Assembly: GCF_000317615.1 (NCBI RefSeq) | Contig: NC_019780.1 | Span: forward strand, 3,540,722 to 3,604,721 | Direction of reading: 5' to 3' | Length of the DNA stretch: 64,000 bases | Source: Dactylococcopsis salina PCC 8305 | Lineage (GTDB): Bacteria > Cyanobacteriota > Cyanobacteriia > Cyanobacteriales > Rubidibacteraceae | Shown here: piece by piece, positions 33,478 to 42,813 of the stretch | Layout: each line of letters starts with the position of its first letter | Position numbering within the stretch: the first letter of the stretch is position 1 | The notes under the pieces: model-generated | The model's input: the letters and a program-made list of their open reading frames with translations, nothing else | Told to the model about the DNA's origin: nothing | The model's database searches: none | Translations under genes and position numbers: made by a program

Positions 33478-34385
33478 TTTGCCCCCAAACCCCCAATAGT
33501 GGGGGCTTCCATGAATTAAGTTTTTCCAATCTCATTTAGAATTTGTAATTTTTTTGCCCCCAAACCCCCAATAGTGGGGGCTTCCATGAATCAAGTTTTT
33601 CCAATCTCATTTAGAATTTGTAATTTGTTTGCCCCCAAACCCCCAATGGTGGGGGCTTCCATGAATCAAGTTTTTCCAATCTCATTTAGAATTTGTAATT
33701 TTTTTGCCCCCAAACCCCCAATAGTGGGGGCTTCCATGAGTCAAGTTTTTCCAATCTCATTTAGAATTTGTAATTTGTTTGCCCCCAAACCCCCAATAGT
33801 GGGGGCTTCCATGAATTAAGTTTTTCCAATCTCATTTAGAATTTGTAATTTTTTTGCCCCCAAACCCCCAATAGTGGGGGCTTCCATGAATCAAGTTTTT
33901 CCGCTCTCATTTAGAATTTGTAATTTTTTTGCCCCCAAACCCCCAATAGTGGGGGCTTCCATGAATCAAGTTTTTGCAATCTCATTTAGAATTTGTAATT
34001 TTTTTGCCCCCAAACCCCCAATAGTGGGGGCTTCCATGAATTAAGTTTTTCCAATCTCATTTAGAATTTGTAATTTTTTTGCCCCCAAACCCCCAATAGT
34101 GGCAGGGCTGTTTCATTCTCGGGGTCAAAATTGAATGCGATCGCCTGAACCCCTTATTGTACGTTCGATCGAACGCTTTTTCTTACTTTTTGACTTATTC
34201 ATAAGAAAAAAGCCGTAAAACCCCGGTTATTCCTAACATCTGGAACAAGCAAAAAAATAGAATGAAACAGCCCTGCCAATAGTGGGGGCTTCCATGAATT
34301 AAGTTTTTCCAATCTCATTTAGAATTTGTAATTTTTTTGCCCCCAAACCCCCAATAGTGGGGGCTTCCATGAATTAAGTTTTTCC
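33478..34385. repeat. 75-bp tandem array, about 11 units, interrupted by a MITE
   Basis: GCCCCCAAAC recurs at 33481, 33556, 33631, 33706, 33781, 33856, 33931, 34006 and 34081 with an exact 75-bp period, and again at 34339. The last interval exceeds 150 by the inserted element plus a 10-bp duplication. Each unit joins a C-run/G-run part (AACCCCCAATAGTGGGGGC) to an AT-rich part (AGTTTTTCCAATCTCATTTA). Few differences exist between units. There are no variable spacers, so it is not CRISPR. No credible ORF. Confidence 0.95.
34103..34275. mobile_element. MITE inserted in the 75-bp array, 10-bp target duplication
   Basis: This 173-bp element has the same inverted termini (CAGGGCTGTTTCATTCT) as copies at 17065 and 9467. 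It is flanked on both sides by CCAATAGTGG, part of the array unit. The arithmetic of the array (183 extra bases = 173 + 10) confirms the duplication. Non-coding. Confidence 0.9.
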
Positions 34386-34392
34386 GCTCTCA

Positions 34393-35216
34393 TTATGATT
34401 TTTCAGGAATTTTCTGTAACTGTTGCTGTAAGGATTCCCCAGAGTGAATCGTTAGCCCAGAAAAACGGCTGTTTAAGGTCGGTGCTGATTCCTCTGTGGG
34501 GAAGAATAACCAACGACTCCCACGAGGTAGATCATTAATTTCATTCCCATCACTGGTTAACCAGATTAAAGGAAGAGAGGGTGGTGTTTCCCGTTGGGTT
34601 TCTTGAAACTGTACCGCAGCTAGGGTTTCTAAAACTTCCTGTTAAGATTGAATTAACCCCGCTTGCGCTGTCAAGAGTTTAACGTTGAGTTGACTACGAA
34701 GCGCGTAAAAATAAAGCGATGCGGCGACGATGACTGCATCTTCAAACCTTTCTGCATTCCAGCGCGATCGCGCTGTTGAGACAGATTACCACATATTGCC
34801 CCCCGATCGACAATTCTAATTCTCTCACTCGTAATTCTCCATACCGCGCACTACTCCGCCAATGAATCAATGGCTTTCGCTTTGGCGACACGATGGCGAG
34901 AACTCCAGAATAGTCCTAAAGGCGTAGCTGTGCGTAAATCCACTTTTGACCAGTGATAAATTCCGCGTTGGGTGGAGTCAGTGCTATAAATCCAGCTATA
35001 ACTGTCTTGAGGGGGAATAAGCTCGATCGAGCGTTTTGCTGGTTTTCCGAAACCATCGGGTAGATGATCAATTACCTGTAACAGGGTTTTCGGTTGCGAG
35101 GTGGGATTTTCAACAATAATTTCTAAGGTTAGCGTATCACCCGCGCTGATGGGATAAATGGTCGATCGTCGCACCTGAAGCGATTTTAATACTCTTGGGG
35201 GAAGCGCCGCCGCCAA
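34393..35216 (-). pseudogene. Decayed DUF58-family gene
   Basis: The first intact piece (35216-34851, 121 residues) reads LKSLQVRRSTIYPISAGDTLTLEIIVENPTSQPKTLLQ and GIYHWSKVDLRTATPLGLFWSSRH, the middle of DUF58 proteins. The frame then shifts (YGELRVRELEL continues in another frame), shifts again near 34760 (FEDAVIVAASLYFYA-like), meets TAA at 34642-34644, and resumes as VLETLAAVQFQETQRETP through to a stop at 34393. The usual N-terminal membrane hairpin is also missing. At least two frameshifts, one nonsense codon and a 5' truncation make it a pseudogene. It starts 3 bp after purF. Confidence 0.8.
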
Positions 35217-35219
35217 CCC

Positions 35220-36680
35220 TTAACTGGAAACATTTTGTTCTAATAGTAATTTGCTTTGTTTCACTTGATCAGGAATTTCGATCGGGTAATCTCCCGTAAA
35301 GCAAGCGGAACAAAAATGATCGGGATTTTCGCGAGTTGCTTTGAGCATTCCTTCCCAACTTAAATAAGCTAAAGAATCAACGCCAATTTGGGCGGCAATT
35401 TCATCCACTGATTTAGTTGCTGCGATCAGTTGATCTTGGCTATCGGTATCAATACCATAGAAACAAGGATGAGTGACAGGAGGGGAGGAAATTCTCATGT
35501 GAACTTCTGTAGCACCCGCATCTCGTAACGCCTGGACAATTTTACGGCTGGTTGTTCCTCGAACGATCGAGTCATCCACCATAATAATCCGTTTCCCACT
35601 AATCACATCTTTTAGCGGATTTAACTTCATGCGAATCCCTGCTTCGCGCATACTTTGGGTGGGTTGGATAAACGTTCGTCCCACATAACGGTTTTTAATT
35701 AAGCCTTCTTCAAAGGTAATTCCAGACTGATGAGAAAACCCGATCGCGGCGGGAACACCAGAATCAGGGACGGGAATCACAGAATCAGCTTCTACATAGG
35801 ATTCTTGTGCTAGTTGTTGTCCTAACCGTAGCCGATAGCTGTAAAGGGATTCTTGATTGACCATGCTATCAGGACGGGAAAAATAAATCATCTCAAACAC
35901 ACATAATTTTGGTTCTGGCTTGGTTGACCAGTGAAATGAAGCTAACCCTTTTTCTGTAATCCATACCATCTCGCCAGGTTCGACATCTCGCAAATAATCC
36001 GCCCCGATAATGTCTAAACCAGCAGTTTCGGAAGCGAGAACATAATGTTGAGAGTCACTACCAAATGTCCCAATAACTAAGGGACGAATCCCGTGCGGAT
36101 CACGAACGCCCATTAACCCTTCTGGTGTCCCGATAACAAGGCTGTAAGCCCCCTGACACCGATTAAAGGCACTTTTTGCCGCGTCGAGCCAATCTTTCCC
36201 TGATTCTAGTTCTTGGGCGATCGCAACGGCAATCATTTCTGAATCGGTGGTAGAAATTAACTCGTAATCGTCTTTTTCTAGGGTTCTTTTTAAGTCTGGG
36301 GCATTGACAAGATTCCCATTATGTGCAAGCGCGATCGAGCCGATACGACTAGGAACAACTACGGGTTGAGCATTGGCAATGAGACTCGACCCAGTTGTCG
36401 AGTAGCGAGTGTGACCCACTGCATAGTTACCTGGAAGCTGTAACAGGCTTTCCTCATCAAAAACACGAGCAACTAGCCCCATATCTTTATGGAGACGAAC
36501 CCCGTCAGGATTAAATGTGGCGATTCCTGCCGATTCTTGACCGCGATGTTGAAGGGCATACAGTCCAAAGTAAGTTAACTTGGCAACATCCTCGCCTGGG
36601 GAATAAACCCCAAAGACGGCGCAAGCCTCTTCTGGTTTATCTGGGGGTTCGTTGACTGGGAGAGCAGTGGGATATGACAT
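35220..36680 (-). CDS. purF: Amidophosphoribosyltransferase
   Basis: This enzyme converts PRPP and glutamine to phosphoribosylamine, the first step of purine synthesis. The 486-residue protein has a short propeptide ending before CAVFGVYSPGE (the N-terminal cysteine nucleophile), the glutaminase domain (LQHRGQESAGI, GHTRYSTTG), and the PRPP loop IIMVDDSIVRGTTSRKIV. Four cysteines (LCVFEM, HPCFYG, FCSACF) match the B. subtilis-type 4Fe-4S enzyme. The purine gene purH lies 2.2 kb away on the other strand. Confidence 0.97.
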   Translation of the reverse strand: MSYPTALPVNEPPDKPEEACAVFGVYSPGEDVAKLTYFGLYALQHRGQESAGIATFNPDGVRLHKDMGLVARVFDEESLLQLPGNYAVGHTRYSTTGSSLIANAQPVVVPSRIGSIALAHNGNLVNAPDLKRTLEKDDYELISTTDSEMIAVAIAQELESGKDWLDAAKSAFNRCQGAYSLVIGTPEGLMGVRDPHGIRPLVIGTFGSDSQHYVLASETAGLDIIGADYLRDVEPGEMVWITEKGLASFHWSTKPEPKLCVFEMIYFSRPDSMVNQESLYSYRLRLGQQLAQESYVEADSVIPVPDSGVPAAIGFSHQSGITFEEGLIKNRYVGRTFIQPTQSMREAGIRMKLNPLKDVISGKRIIMVDDSIVRGTTSRKIVQALRDAGATEVHMRISSPPVTHPCFYGIDTDSQDQLIAATKSVDEIAAQIGVDSLAYLSWEGMLKATRENPDHFCSACFTGDYPIEIPDQVKQSKLLLEQNVSS

Positions 36681-36747
36681 AGGGCAACAGGGGATAGTTT
36701 ACCCCATTGATCTTAACAATCCCTTAACAGAAAAGACAAGGTCAAGA

Positions 36748-36848
36748 GTAGGTTGGGTGGAGAGAAGCGAAACCCAACCTTTTACAGTGACCAGTGATCA
36801 GTGATCAGTGATCAGTAAACAGTAAATAGTGAATAGTAAGCAATTTCG
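36748..36848. repeat. GGTTGGGT element plus GATCAGTGATCAGT array
   Basis: A GGTTGGGT...GAAACCCAACC element is followed by CAGTGATCAGTGATCAGTAAACAG and AATAGTGAATAGTAAGCAATT. The last part is a piece of the longer dispersed repeat at 46620-46719 and 58259-58330. Confidence 0.75.
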
Positions 36849-36879
36849 GTTTCATCAACGCCGCCCAACCAATATTTGA

Positions 36880-38574
36880 TTATTGGGTTTGCGCTTGTTT
36901 TAATAGGGAGTCAGCAAAGGCGATCGCGTTTTCATCGTTATCACCGCCAGCGAGTTGGGCGAGTTCGTTTCGTCTAGTGTCTGCATCATTTAATCGGATG
37001 ACAGAGACGGTCGTTCGAGAGGAGGAAAATTGTTTTTCGACCCGAAAATGGAAATCAGCAAGCGCCGCCACTAACGGTTGGTGGGTCACACAGAGAACCT
37101 GTTGCAGTTGGGCAATTCGTCGTAATTTCTGCCCGATCGCGTTGGCAACTCGTCCCGAAACGCCTGTGTCGATTTCATCGAAAACAAGGGTTTGTAATTT
37201 TTGTTCGGTACTGGAAAAACAGGCTTTCAATGCTAGTAAAAATCGGCTCATTTCTCCGCCTGATGCGGTTTCGGAAAGGGGTTTTGGTGCTTCTCCTGGA
37301 TTGGGGCTAAAGTAGTAATTCACTTGTTCTGCGCCTTGGGCGCTGGGAGTGATGGGAGTCAGGGTACAGTAAAATTGCACTTTCGCCATGGCGAGGGGTT
37401 TGAGTTCACTAATCAATTGTTTTTCTAGTCGAGTGGCTGCGTCTTGTCGCTGTTTGCTGAGGAGATCACAACTTTCGATTAAAGTCTGATAAGCGGTGTT
37501 GGCTTGTTCTTCTAGGGTGTCTAAAGATTGTTCGTTGTCGTTGAGTCGATCGAGTTCGCTTTCGAGATGGGCTTGATGTTCGATCGCGGCTTTTAAATCA
37601 GGGCCATATTTCCGACAAATTTGTTTTAGGGTACGAATGCGGTCTTCTACTTCTGCGAGTCGATCGGGGTCTGATTCTAAGCCTTCCCCGTAAGCATAAA
37701 TTTGTTGTCCCGCTTCTACAATTTGAGTCATGGCATTTTTTACCATGTCCAAAATTGGTGTTAGTTGTGAGTCATACTGTACCATTTCTGCGAGAGTATT
37801 TTCCGCTTCCGTGAGAATGTCGGTTCCGGCTGCAGTTTCGTCATCTCGCTGGTATAAGGTTTGATAAACCTGGTAACTCAGTTGTTGCAATTCTACCGCA
37901 TGGAGTAATCGATCGTGCTCTTGTTCTTTCTCTTCTAATTCCGTCGCTGTGTCTAATTGCGCGGCTTGCAGTTCTTGTAACTGGTAATTAATCCAATCTA
38001 ACCGTTGTAATCGTTCTTGTTCCGTTTGCCGACGATTTTCTAAAGCTTGCTTGGCTTTGCTATAAGTTTCGTAAGCAGAGGCGACTTTTTTTCGTTGCGC
38101 TAATAAGGATTGTCCGCCATAGGTGTCGAGAAGTTCCCGTTGTCGCGCTGGAATCATTAACGCCACCGTTTGACCTTGGGCGGTAATTTCCACTAGATAA
38201 CGACGAAATTCGTTAATCAGTTGGCGATTGACTAAAATACCATTAATGCGCGATCGCGATCTAAGCCCAGTCGGTTTAAGGGTCATTTCTCGGCTACAAA
38301 CAACGGTGGTTTCATCGGGGGGATCAATTTCTTGCTCTTCCAACCAATTTTGAATCGGAGGAGTGAGGGAAAATGTCGCCTCGACCAAGGCTTTTTCGCT
38401 TCCTGTGCGAATGAAACGGCTGTTCACCTTCCCCCCCAAAGCCGCATCGATCGCGTCTAAAATGATGGATTTTCCCGCCCCTGTTTCCCCCGTGAGAACA
38501 TTTAATCCAGCGCCTAATTCCAGTTCCAATTGATCCACTAAAGCAAAATTCTCGATTTTGAGGGAAATTAGCAT
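36880..38574 (-). CDS. recN: DNA repair protein RecN
   Basis: This SMC-like ATPase acts in double-strand break repair. The 564-residue protein has Walker A LTGETGAGKSIILDAI near the N-terminus, a long central coiled coil (about 150-370), the signature SETASGGEMSRFLLALK and Walker B LVFDEIDTGVSGRVA near the C-terminus. Length fits. The gene is isolated between repeat-rich spacers. No LexA-type operator is evident to the eye. Confidence 0.95.
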   Translation of the reverse strand: MLISLKIENFALVDQLELELGAGLNVLTGETGAGKSIILDAIDAALGGKVNSRFIRTGSEKALVEATFSLTPPIQNWLEEQEIDPPDETTVVCSREMTLKPTGLRSRSRINGILVNRQLINEFRRYLVEITAQGQTVALMIPARQRELLDTYGGQSLLAQRKKVASAYETYSKAKQALENRRQTEQERLQRLDWINYQLQELQAAQLDTATELEEKEQEHDRLLHAVELQQLSYQVYQTLYQRDDETAAGTDILTEAENTLAEMVQYDSQLTPILDMVKNAMTQIVEAGQQIYAYGEGLESDPDRLAEVEDRIRTLKQICRKYGPDLKAAIEHQAHLESELDRLNDNEQSLDTLEEQANTAYQTLIESCDLLSKQRQDAATRLEKQLISELKPLAMAKVQFYCTLTPITPSAQGAEQVNYYFSPNPGEAPKPLSETASGGEMSRFLLALKACFSSTEQKLQTLVFDEIDTGVSGRVANAIGQKLRRIAQLQQVLCVTHQPLVAALADFHFRVEKQFSSSRTTVSVIRLNDADTRRNELAQLAGGDNDENAIAFADSLLKQAQTQ

Positions 38575-38892
38575 TTGTTGTTATTTGGGTTGCGTCGGTT
38601 AGTGGTTGTATCCCCATACATTTTAAGGTTGAGTTCTCAGGAAAGCAATTGCTGACACTTAACCTCATAACACGAATGAAACTACTGGTATAGCAATTCT
38701 ATAATAATTTGTAAAAAGTTGATTCACTAAAGCCCCCCAAATTTGGGCCGGAGCGAAGGTGAGGATTGGGGGGCAAAATTGCTATATGATGAGAACAAGT
38801 GTTGACTAGAAACTCGTTAAAGACGATCGCTTCTTTGATTAATCGAGATGCTATAAGATCAATGAGACTATTATCAGTAAGGAGAGAAAACA
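38575..38892. other. Gene-free spacer between divergent recN and purH
   Basis: This 318-bp spacer shows no supportable gene. It holds an AAGCCCCCC...GGGGGGC imperfect palindrome (about 38732-38775) of the C-run/G-run family. GGAGAG immediately before 38893 serves purH. Confidence 0.5.
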
Positions 38893-40440
38893 TTGAAGCG
38901 GTTAGCCCTCATTAGCGTCTCAGACAAAACAGGAATCGTCGATTTTGCCCAGCAGTTAGTCTCAACCTTTGATTTCGAGATTGTCAGTAGTGGTGGAACT
39001 GCTAAAACCTTGATGGAAGCTGGGATTACAGTGACCAAAGTTTCCGACTACACGGGATCACCAGAAATTTTGGGGGGACGAGTAAAAACCCTTCATCCTC
39101 GCATTCATGGTGGTATTCTAGCACGGCGCGATCGAGCAGACGATCAAACGGACATGGAAACCAATCAGATTCGTCCTTTTGATTTAATTGTCGTCAATCT
39201 TTATCCTTTTGTTGCCACCATCAGTAAACCTGATGTTACCGTTACCGAAGCGATCGAAAATATAGATATAGGTGGCCCGGCGATGTTACGCGCGGCGGCG
39301 AAAAACTATCAGCATCTCACCGTCATCTCTAACCCCAAACGCTACGAAGCCTATCTAGAAGAATTACGCCACAGCAATGGACAACCCTCCCTCAATTTCC
39401 GTCAAACTTGCGCCTTAGAAACCTTCACCCTTACGGCTGAGTATGACCAAGCCATCAGCGCCTATCTCGCTCAAATTAACGAAGAAACGGTCACTCCCCT
39501 ACCGCTACAATTTAGTTTAATGGGAACACAACGCCAAGCGCTACGTTACGGAGAAAATCCCCATCAAACTGCTACCTGGTATCAAACGGGAAGCACTCCC
39601 ACCGGTTGGGCGGCTGCAAACCAACTACAAGGGAAAGAACTCAGTTACAATAATTTAGTGGATTTAGAAGCAGTGCGACGCATTATTAATGAGTTTACCG
39701 AGCAACCAACTGCTGCCATTCTTAAACATACCAATCCCTGTGGTATCGCGTCAGCCAATGATTTAAGAAGCGCTTACGAAAATGCCTTCGCTGGTGATTC
39801 TGTTTCCGCATTTGGCGGTATTGTTGCTGTTAATCGCACCATTGATGAAAGTACCGCGATCGCAATGACACAAACCTTTTTAGAATGTGTGGTTGCTCCC
39901 GATTGTAGCGAAGAAGCGCGAGCTATATTGGCGAAAAAATCAAATCTGCGAGTGCTAATTTCCCCGAACTTGCAAACTGAACCGCAAGAAATGGTTAAAG
40001 TGATTGCTGGCGGATTTTTAGTGCAAACGATCGATGATACGCCTGATGATTCTAGTCAGTGGCAAGTTGTGACAGAAAAACAGCCCACAACGGAACAGTT
40101 AGCAGAAATGATGTTTGCCTGGAAAGCTGCCAAGCACGTGAAATCAAACGCGATCGTCGTCACACGCAAGCAAGCAACGATCGGCATTGGTGCTGGGCAA
40201 ATGAACCGTGTTGGTGCGGTGGAAATTGCCCTCAAACAAGCGGAAGAAAAGACAGAAGGGGCAATTTTAGCCAGTGATGGTTTCTTTCCCTTTGATGACT
40301 CAGTACGCACCGCGGCGGCGGCTGGTATTACGGGAATCATTCAACCTGGCGGATCACGTCGTGATGAAGATTCAATTAAAGCCGCGAATGAACTGGGTTT
40401 AGTGATGATTTTCACTGGAACTCGTCATTTCCTCCACTGA
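38893..40440 (+). CDS. purH: Bifunctional AICAR transformylase/IMP cyclohydrolase
   Basis: The enzyme performs the last two steps of IMP synthesis. The 515-residue protein has the N-terminal IMP cyclohydrolase domain (ALISVSDKTGIVDFAQQL, SSGGTAKTL, GGRVKTLHPRIHGGILARR) and the transformylase domain (RYGENPHQTATWY, LKHTNPCGIASA, FFPFDDSVRTAAAAGI). The start is TTG, chosen because GGAGAG precedes it and KRLALISVSDKTG is the normal opening. Length is normal. Confidence 0.97.
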   Translation: MKRLALISVSDKTGIVDFAQQLVSTFDFEIVSSGGTAKTLMEAGITVTKVSDYTGSPEILGGRVKTLHPRIHGGILARRDRADDQTDMETNQIRPFDLIVVNLYPFVATISKPDVTVTEAIENIDIGGPAMLRAAAKNYQHLTVISNPKRYEAYLEELRHSNGQPSLNFRQTCALETFTLTAEYDQAISAYLAQINEETVTPLPLQFSLMGTQRQALRYGENPHQTATWYQTGSTPTGWAAANQLQGKELSYNNLVDLEAVRRIINEFTEQPTAAILKHTNPCGIASANDLRSAYENAFAGDSVSAFGGIVAVNRTIDESTAIAMTQTFLECVVAPDCSEEARAILAKKSNLRVLISPNLQTEPQEMVKVIAGGFLVQTIDDTPDDSSQWQVVTEKQPTTEQLAEMMFAWKAAKHVKSNAIVVTRKQATIGIGAGQMNRVGAVEIALKQAEEKTEGAILASDGFFPFDDSVRTAAAAGITGIIQPGGSRRDEDSIKAANELGLVMIFTGTRHFLH

Positions 40441-40834
40441 TGACCAAAACCAGTCAGTTACCGCTAGTTCTAAATAAAACCTAATGTAGTATAGCGCTAC
40501 GCGCTAGGCAAAAGGCAAGAGGCTTGCATGCAAGAGTAAGGTATAGGTGAGTTTCAACATTTTGGAATGTCCTAACCTAATTTTGTAGCGCTATAACAGC
40601 AAATGCTCGATCGCTTATTAATTCACTGATCACTGATCACTGGTCACTGGTCACTGATTACTGATCACTGGTCACTGGTCACTGGGAATCAAGAAGTGAG
40701 AAGAGAGAATTTAGAAGTGAGTTTAAATGCCTATTTTTCTCTTTTCTCTCTACTCGTTTCTTAATGACTGGTCACTGGTCACTGGTCACTGGTCACTGAT
40801 TACTGGTCACTGGTCACTGGTCACTGGTCACTGA
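40441..40834. repeat. Repeat-filled spacer between purH and kaiC
   Basis: The two genes converge on 394 bp with no gene. It has TAGCGCTACGCGCTA-type inverted sequence with AGGCAAAAGGCAAGAGGC (about 40490-40525), and two ACTGGTCACTG arrays (about 40623-40684 and 40764-40833). Between them is AGAAGTGAGAAGAGAGAATT DNA and its rough inverse (TTTTCTCTCTACTCGTTTCTT). Confidence 0.7.
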
Positions 40835-42397
40835 TTAAATGGTTTCGTCTGATTCTGATTTGTCTCGTACTCCTTGTACAATACGAGATAACTCTGATTT
40901 TTCATCCGCAGAAATTCGAGTTGGTGCGCCACTAATAATCCGTTCATAATTACGGAATGAGGCTTTAATTTCGGGGCCTTCTTCTGCGATAATATATTCC
41001 CGAATCCCTTTATCATGCCATGATCCTCGCATTTTAAAGACATTAATTGCTCGTGACATTTCTCCCCGAATTTCTACATATTGCAACATGATAATTGTGT
41101 CCGTAATTGTTGAAATATGAGAATCTGTAATTGAGTGTGACCCCATGAATTGGTCCGTTGTATTGGTAAAAAAGCCTGTAATTTCTTCTTGTTTCGCGTA
41201 ACCCGTTACCCCAATAACAAACTGACGAAACGCATTTTCGGTGACACCTCTTGCTAAAGCTGAAAGAGAATCAATGGCAATTCGTCCAGGCTTGAAATCT
41301 TCAATTTCTGATTTAATTGTTTGTAAATGATCTTCTAATCCTGCTGATTCGGGATAAGTACATAGTAACTTTAATAAACCCTTTTCTTCTAACTCTTCAA
41401 AATCAATTCCCCATGAGTAAGCATTCCGAGATAATTGAGCGCGGGATTCTTCATAAGCAAATAAAATCACTCGTTCTCCTTTTAAACATCCCTCTTCTAA
41501 AAATTTACTGACTAAAAGGGTTTTTCCTGTTCCCGTTGCGCCAGTGGCTAAAATAATTGAATCTTTAAAAAATCCGCCTCCACACATTTCATCAAGGGTT
41601 TTAATTCCAGAAGAAACTCGCTCATTAGAAGAGCGTTGAGTTAAGCGCATCGCACCGAGAGGAAAGATATTAATCCCATCACGATTAATCGTAAATGGAT
41701 ATTCTCCTTTCATGTGCGTTGTTCCCCGTAATTTTAAAATTTCTACGGTGCGGCGACGACGTTCTCCTTCTAAAACATTGCGAACAATAACAACATTATC
41801 AGAAACAAATTCTTCCACACCAAACCGCGCTACAGCGCCATATTCTTGTTCCCTTTCTGTTGTCATAATGGAACTGACACCGATTTGTTTTAAACGCGCG
41901 GATAAGCGGAAAATTTCTCTCCGAATTAATCCCACACCGTCATATTGTTGAAAAATTGCTGTTACTGAATCAATAGAAACTCGTTTCGCTTTGTATTTCC
42001 GAATTGCGTATTGAATGCGCTCAATCAGTGCGGAAAGATCAAAATTTCCAACTACTTCTTGACCTTCTGGATCAGGAGACGCATCTAAAATAAACAGTTT
42101 TCCTTGTTCAATTAAGGATTGTAAATCCCAACCAAAACTGGAGGCATTAATGATAATATCAGCAGGAGATTCTTCAAAGGTGACAAAGACTCCTGCTTCA
42201 TCAAATTGAGTAATGCCGTTATAAAGAAATTGAACCGCAAGCAGGGTTTTTCCTGTTCCTGATGTGCCACTAACTAAAGTTGTTCGACCGATCGGGATGC
42301 CACCATGACTGATTTCATCGAATCCTTCAATCATGGTTTTTAGTTTTTGAATGCTCGGTATTGATTGCTCTTTTTTTTGCTTGTCTTGCTCAACCAT
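40835..42397 (-). CDS. kaiC: Circadian clock protein KaiC
   Basis: This hexameric two-domain RecA-like ATPase with autokinase and autophosphatase activity is the core of the cyanobacterial clock. The 520-residue protein has CI Walker [12 protein letters not shown] (about 48-58) with catalytic glutamates in FVTFEESPAD, and CII Walker A GATGTGKTLLV with FAYEESRAQL. The phosphorylation pair lies in SHISTITDT, Ser429 and Thr430 here (S431/T432 in Synechococcus elongatus). The C-terminal tail SELSRIVQGVRDK is the KaiA-binding region. All key residues are present, so a self-sustained oscillator is possible. It is last in the kaiABC operon. Confidence 0.98.
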   Translation of the reverse strand: MVEQDKQKKEQSIPSIQKLKTMIEGFDEISHGGIPIGRTTLVSGTSGTGKTLLAVQFLYNGITQFDEAGVFVTFEESPADIIINASSFGWDLQSLIEQGKLFILDASPDPEGQEVVGNFDLSALIERIQYAIRKYKAKRVSIDSVTAIFQQYDGVGLIRREIFRLSARLKQIGVSSIMTTEREQEYGAVARFGVEEFVSDNVVIVRNVLEGERRRRTVEILKLRGTTHMKGEYPFTINRDGINIFPLGAMRLTQRSSNERVSSGIKTLDEMCGGGFFKDSIILATGATGTGKTLLVSKFLEEGCLKGERVILFAYEESRAQLSRNAYSWGIDFEELEEKGLLKLLCTYPESAGLEDHLQTIKSEIEDFKPGRIAIDSLSALARGVTENAFRQFVIGVTGYAKQEEITGFFTNTTDQFMGSHSITDSHISTITDTIIMLQYVEIRGEMSRAINVFKMRGSWHDKGIREYIIAEEGPEIKASFRNYERIISGAPTRISADEKSELSRIVQGVRDKSESDETI

Positions 42398-42440
42398 TAT
42401 CTTTTTAATTTTAAGTTTTCAACCTGATCAATAAATAATT

Positions 42441-42767
42441 TTATTCGGGAAATTCCTCTTCTTGGCTATCACCAATTTCTTCATAAAGTAAGTCTAAACC
42501 AATTAAGACTTTTTCTCGATCGGATAAATCGCCGATAATTTTTCTCACGGGAGGCGGTAATACTTTGGCAAGGGTTGGGGTGGCTAAAATTTTGTCTTCT
42601 TCTGCTAACTGCGGATTTTTCAGAACATCAATTACTTTTAAGGCGTAAACTCCTTGAAAATCTTTTTCTAAAATTCCTTTTAGGGTATTAAGAGCGCGAA
42701 CCGATTCGGGAGTATTGCCAGCAACATAGAGTTTTAAAACATAAGTTCTTTTCGAGGAGGTATTCAT
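42441..42767 (-). CDS. kaiB: Circadian clock protein KaiB
   Basis: The 108-residue thioredoxin-like, fold-switching protein binds phosphorylated KaiC and sequesters KaiA. Seen: [80 protein letters not shown], nearly invariant in the family, and an acidic tail (EEEFPE). It lies 43 bp upstream of kaiC and 46 bp downstream of kaiA on the same strand. Confidence 0.98.
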   Translation of the reverse strand: MNTSSKRTYVLKLYVAGNTPESVRALNTLKGILEKDFQGVYALKVIDVLKNPQLAEEDKILATPTLAKVLPPPVRKIIGDLSDREKVLIGLDLLYEEIGDSQEEEFPE

Positions 42768-42813
42768 AAAAATGCCAATTAATTACTTAACTAATGACTA
42801 CCTAAATTATACC

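Noticed and set aside
33574..33819. ORF in the 75-bp array
   Set aside because: It reads through identical repeat units only; no start signal and no protein character.
33478..34385. Possible CRISPR array
   Set aside because: The whole 75-bp unit is conserved; there are no variable spacers and no cas genes in the window.
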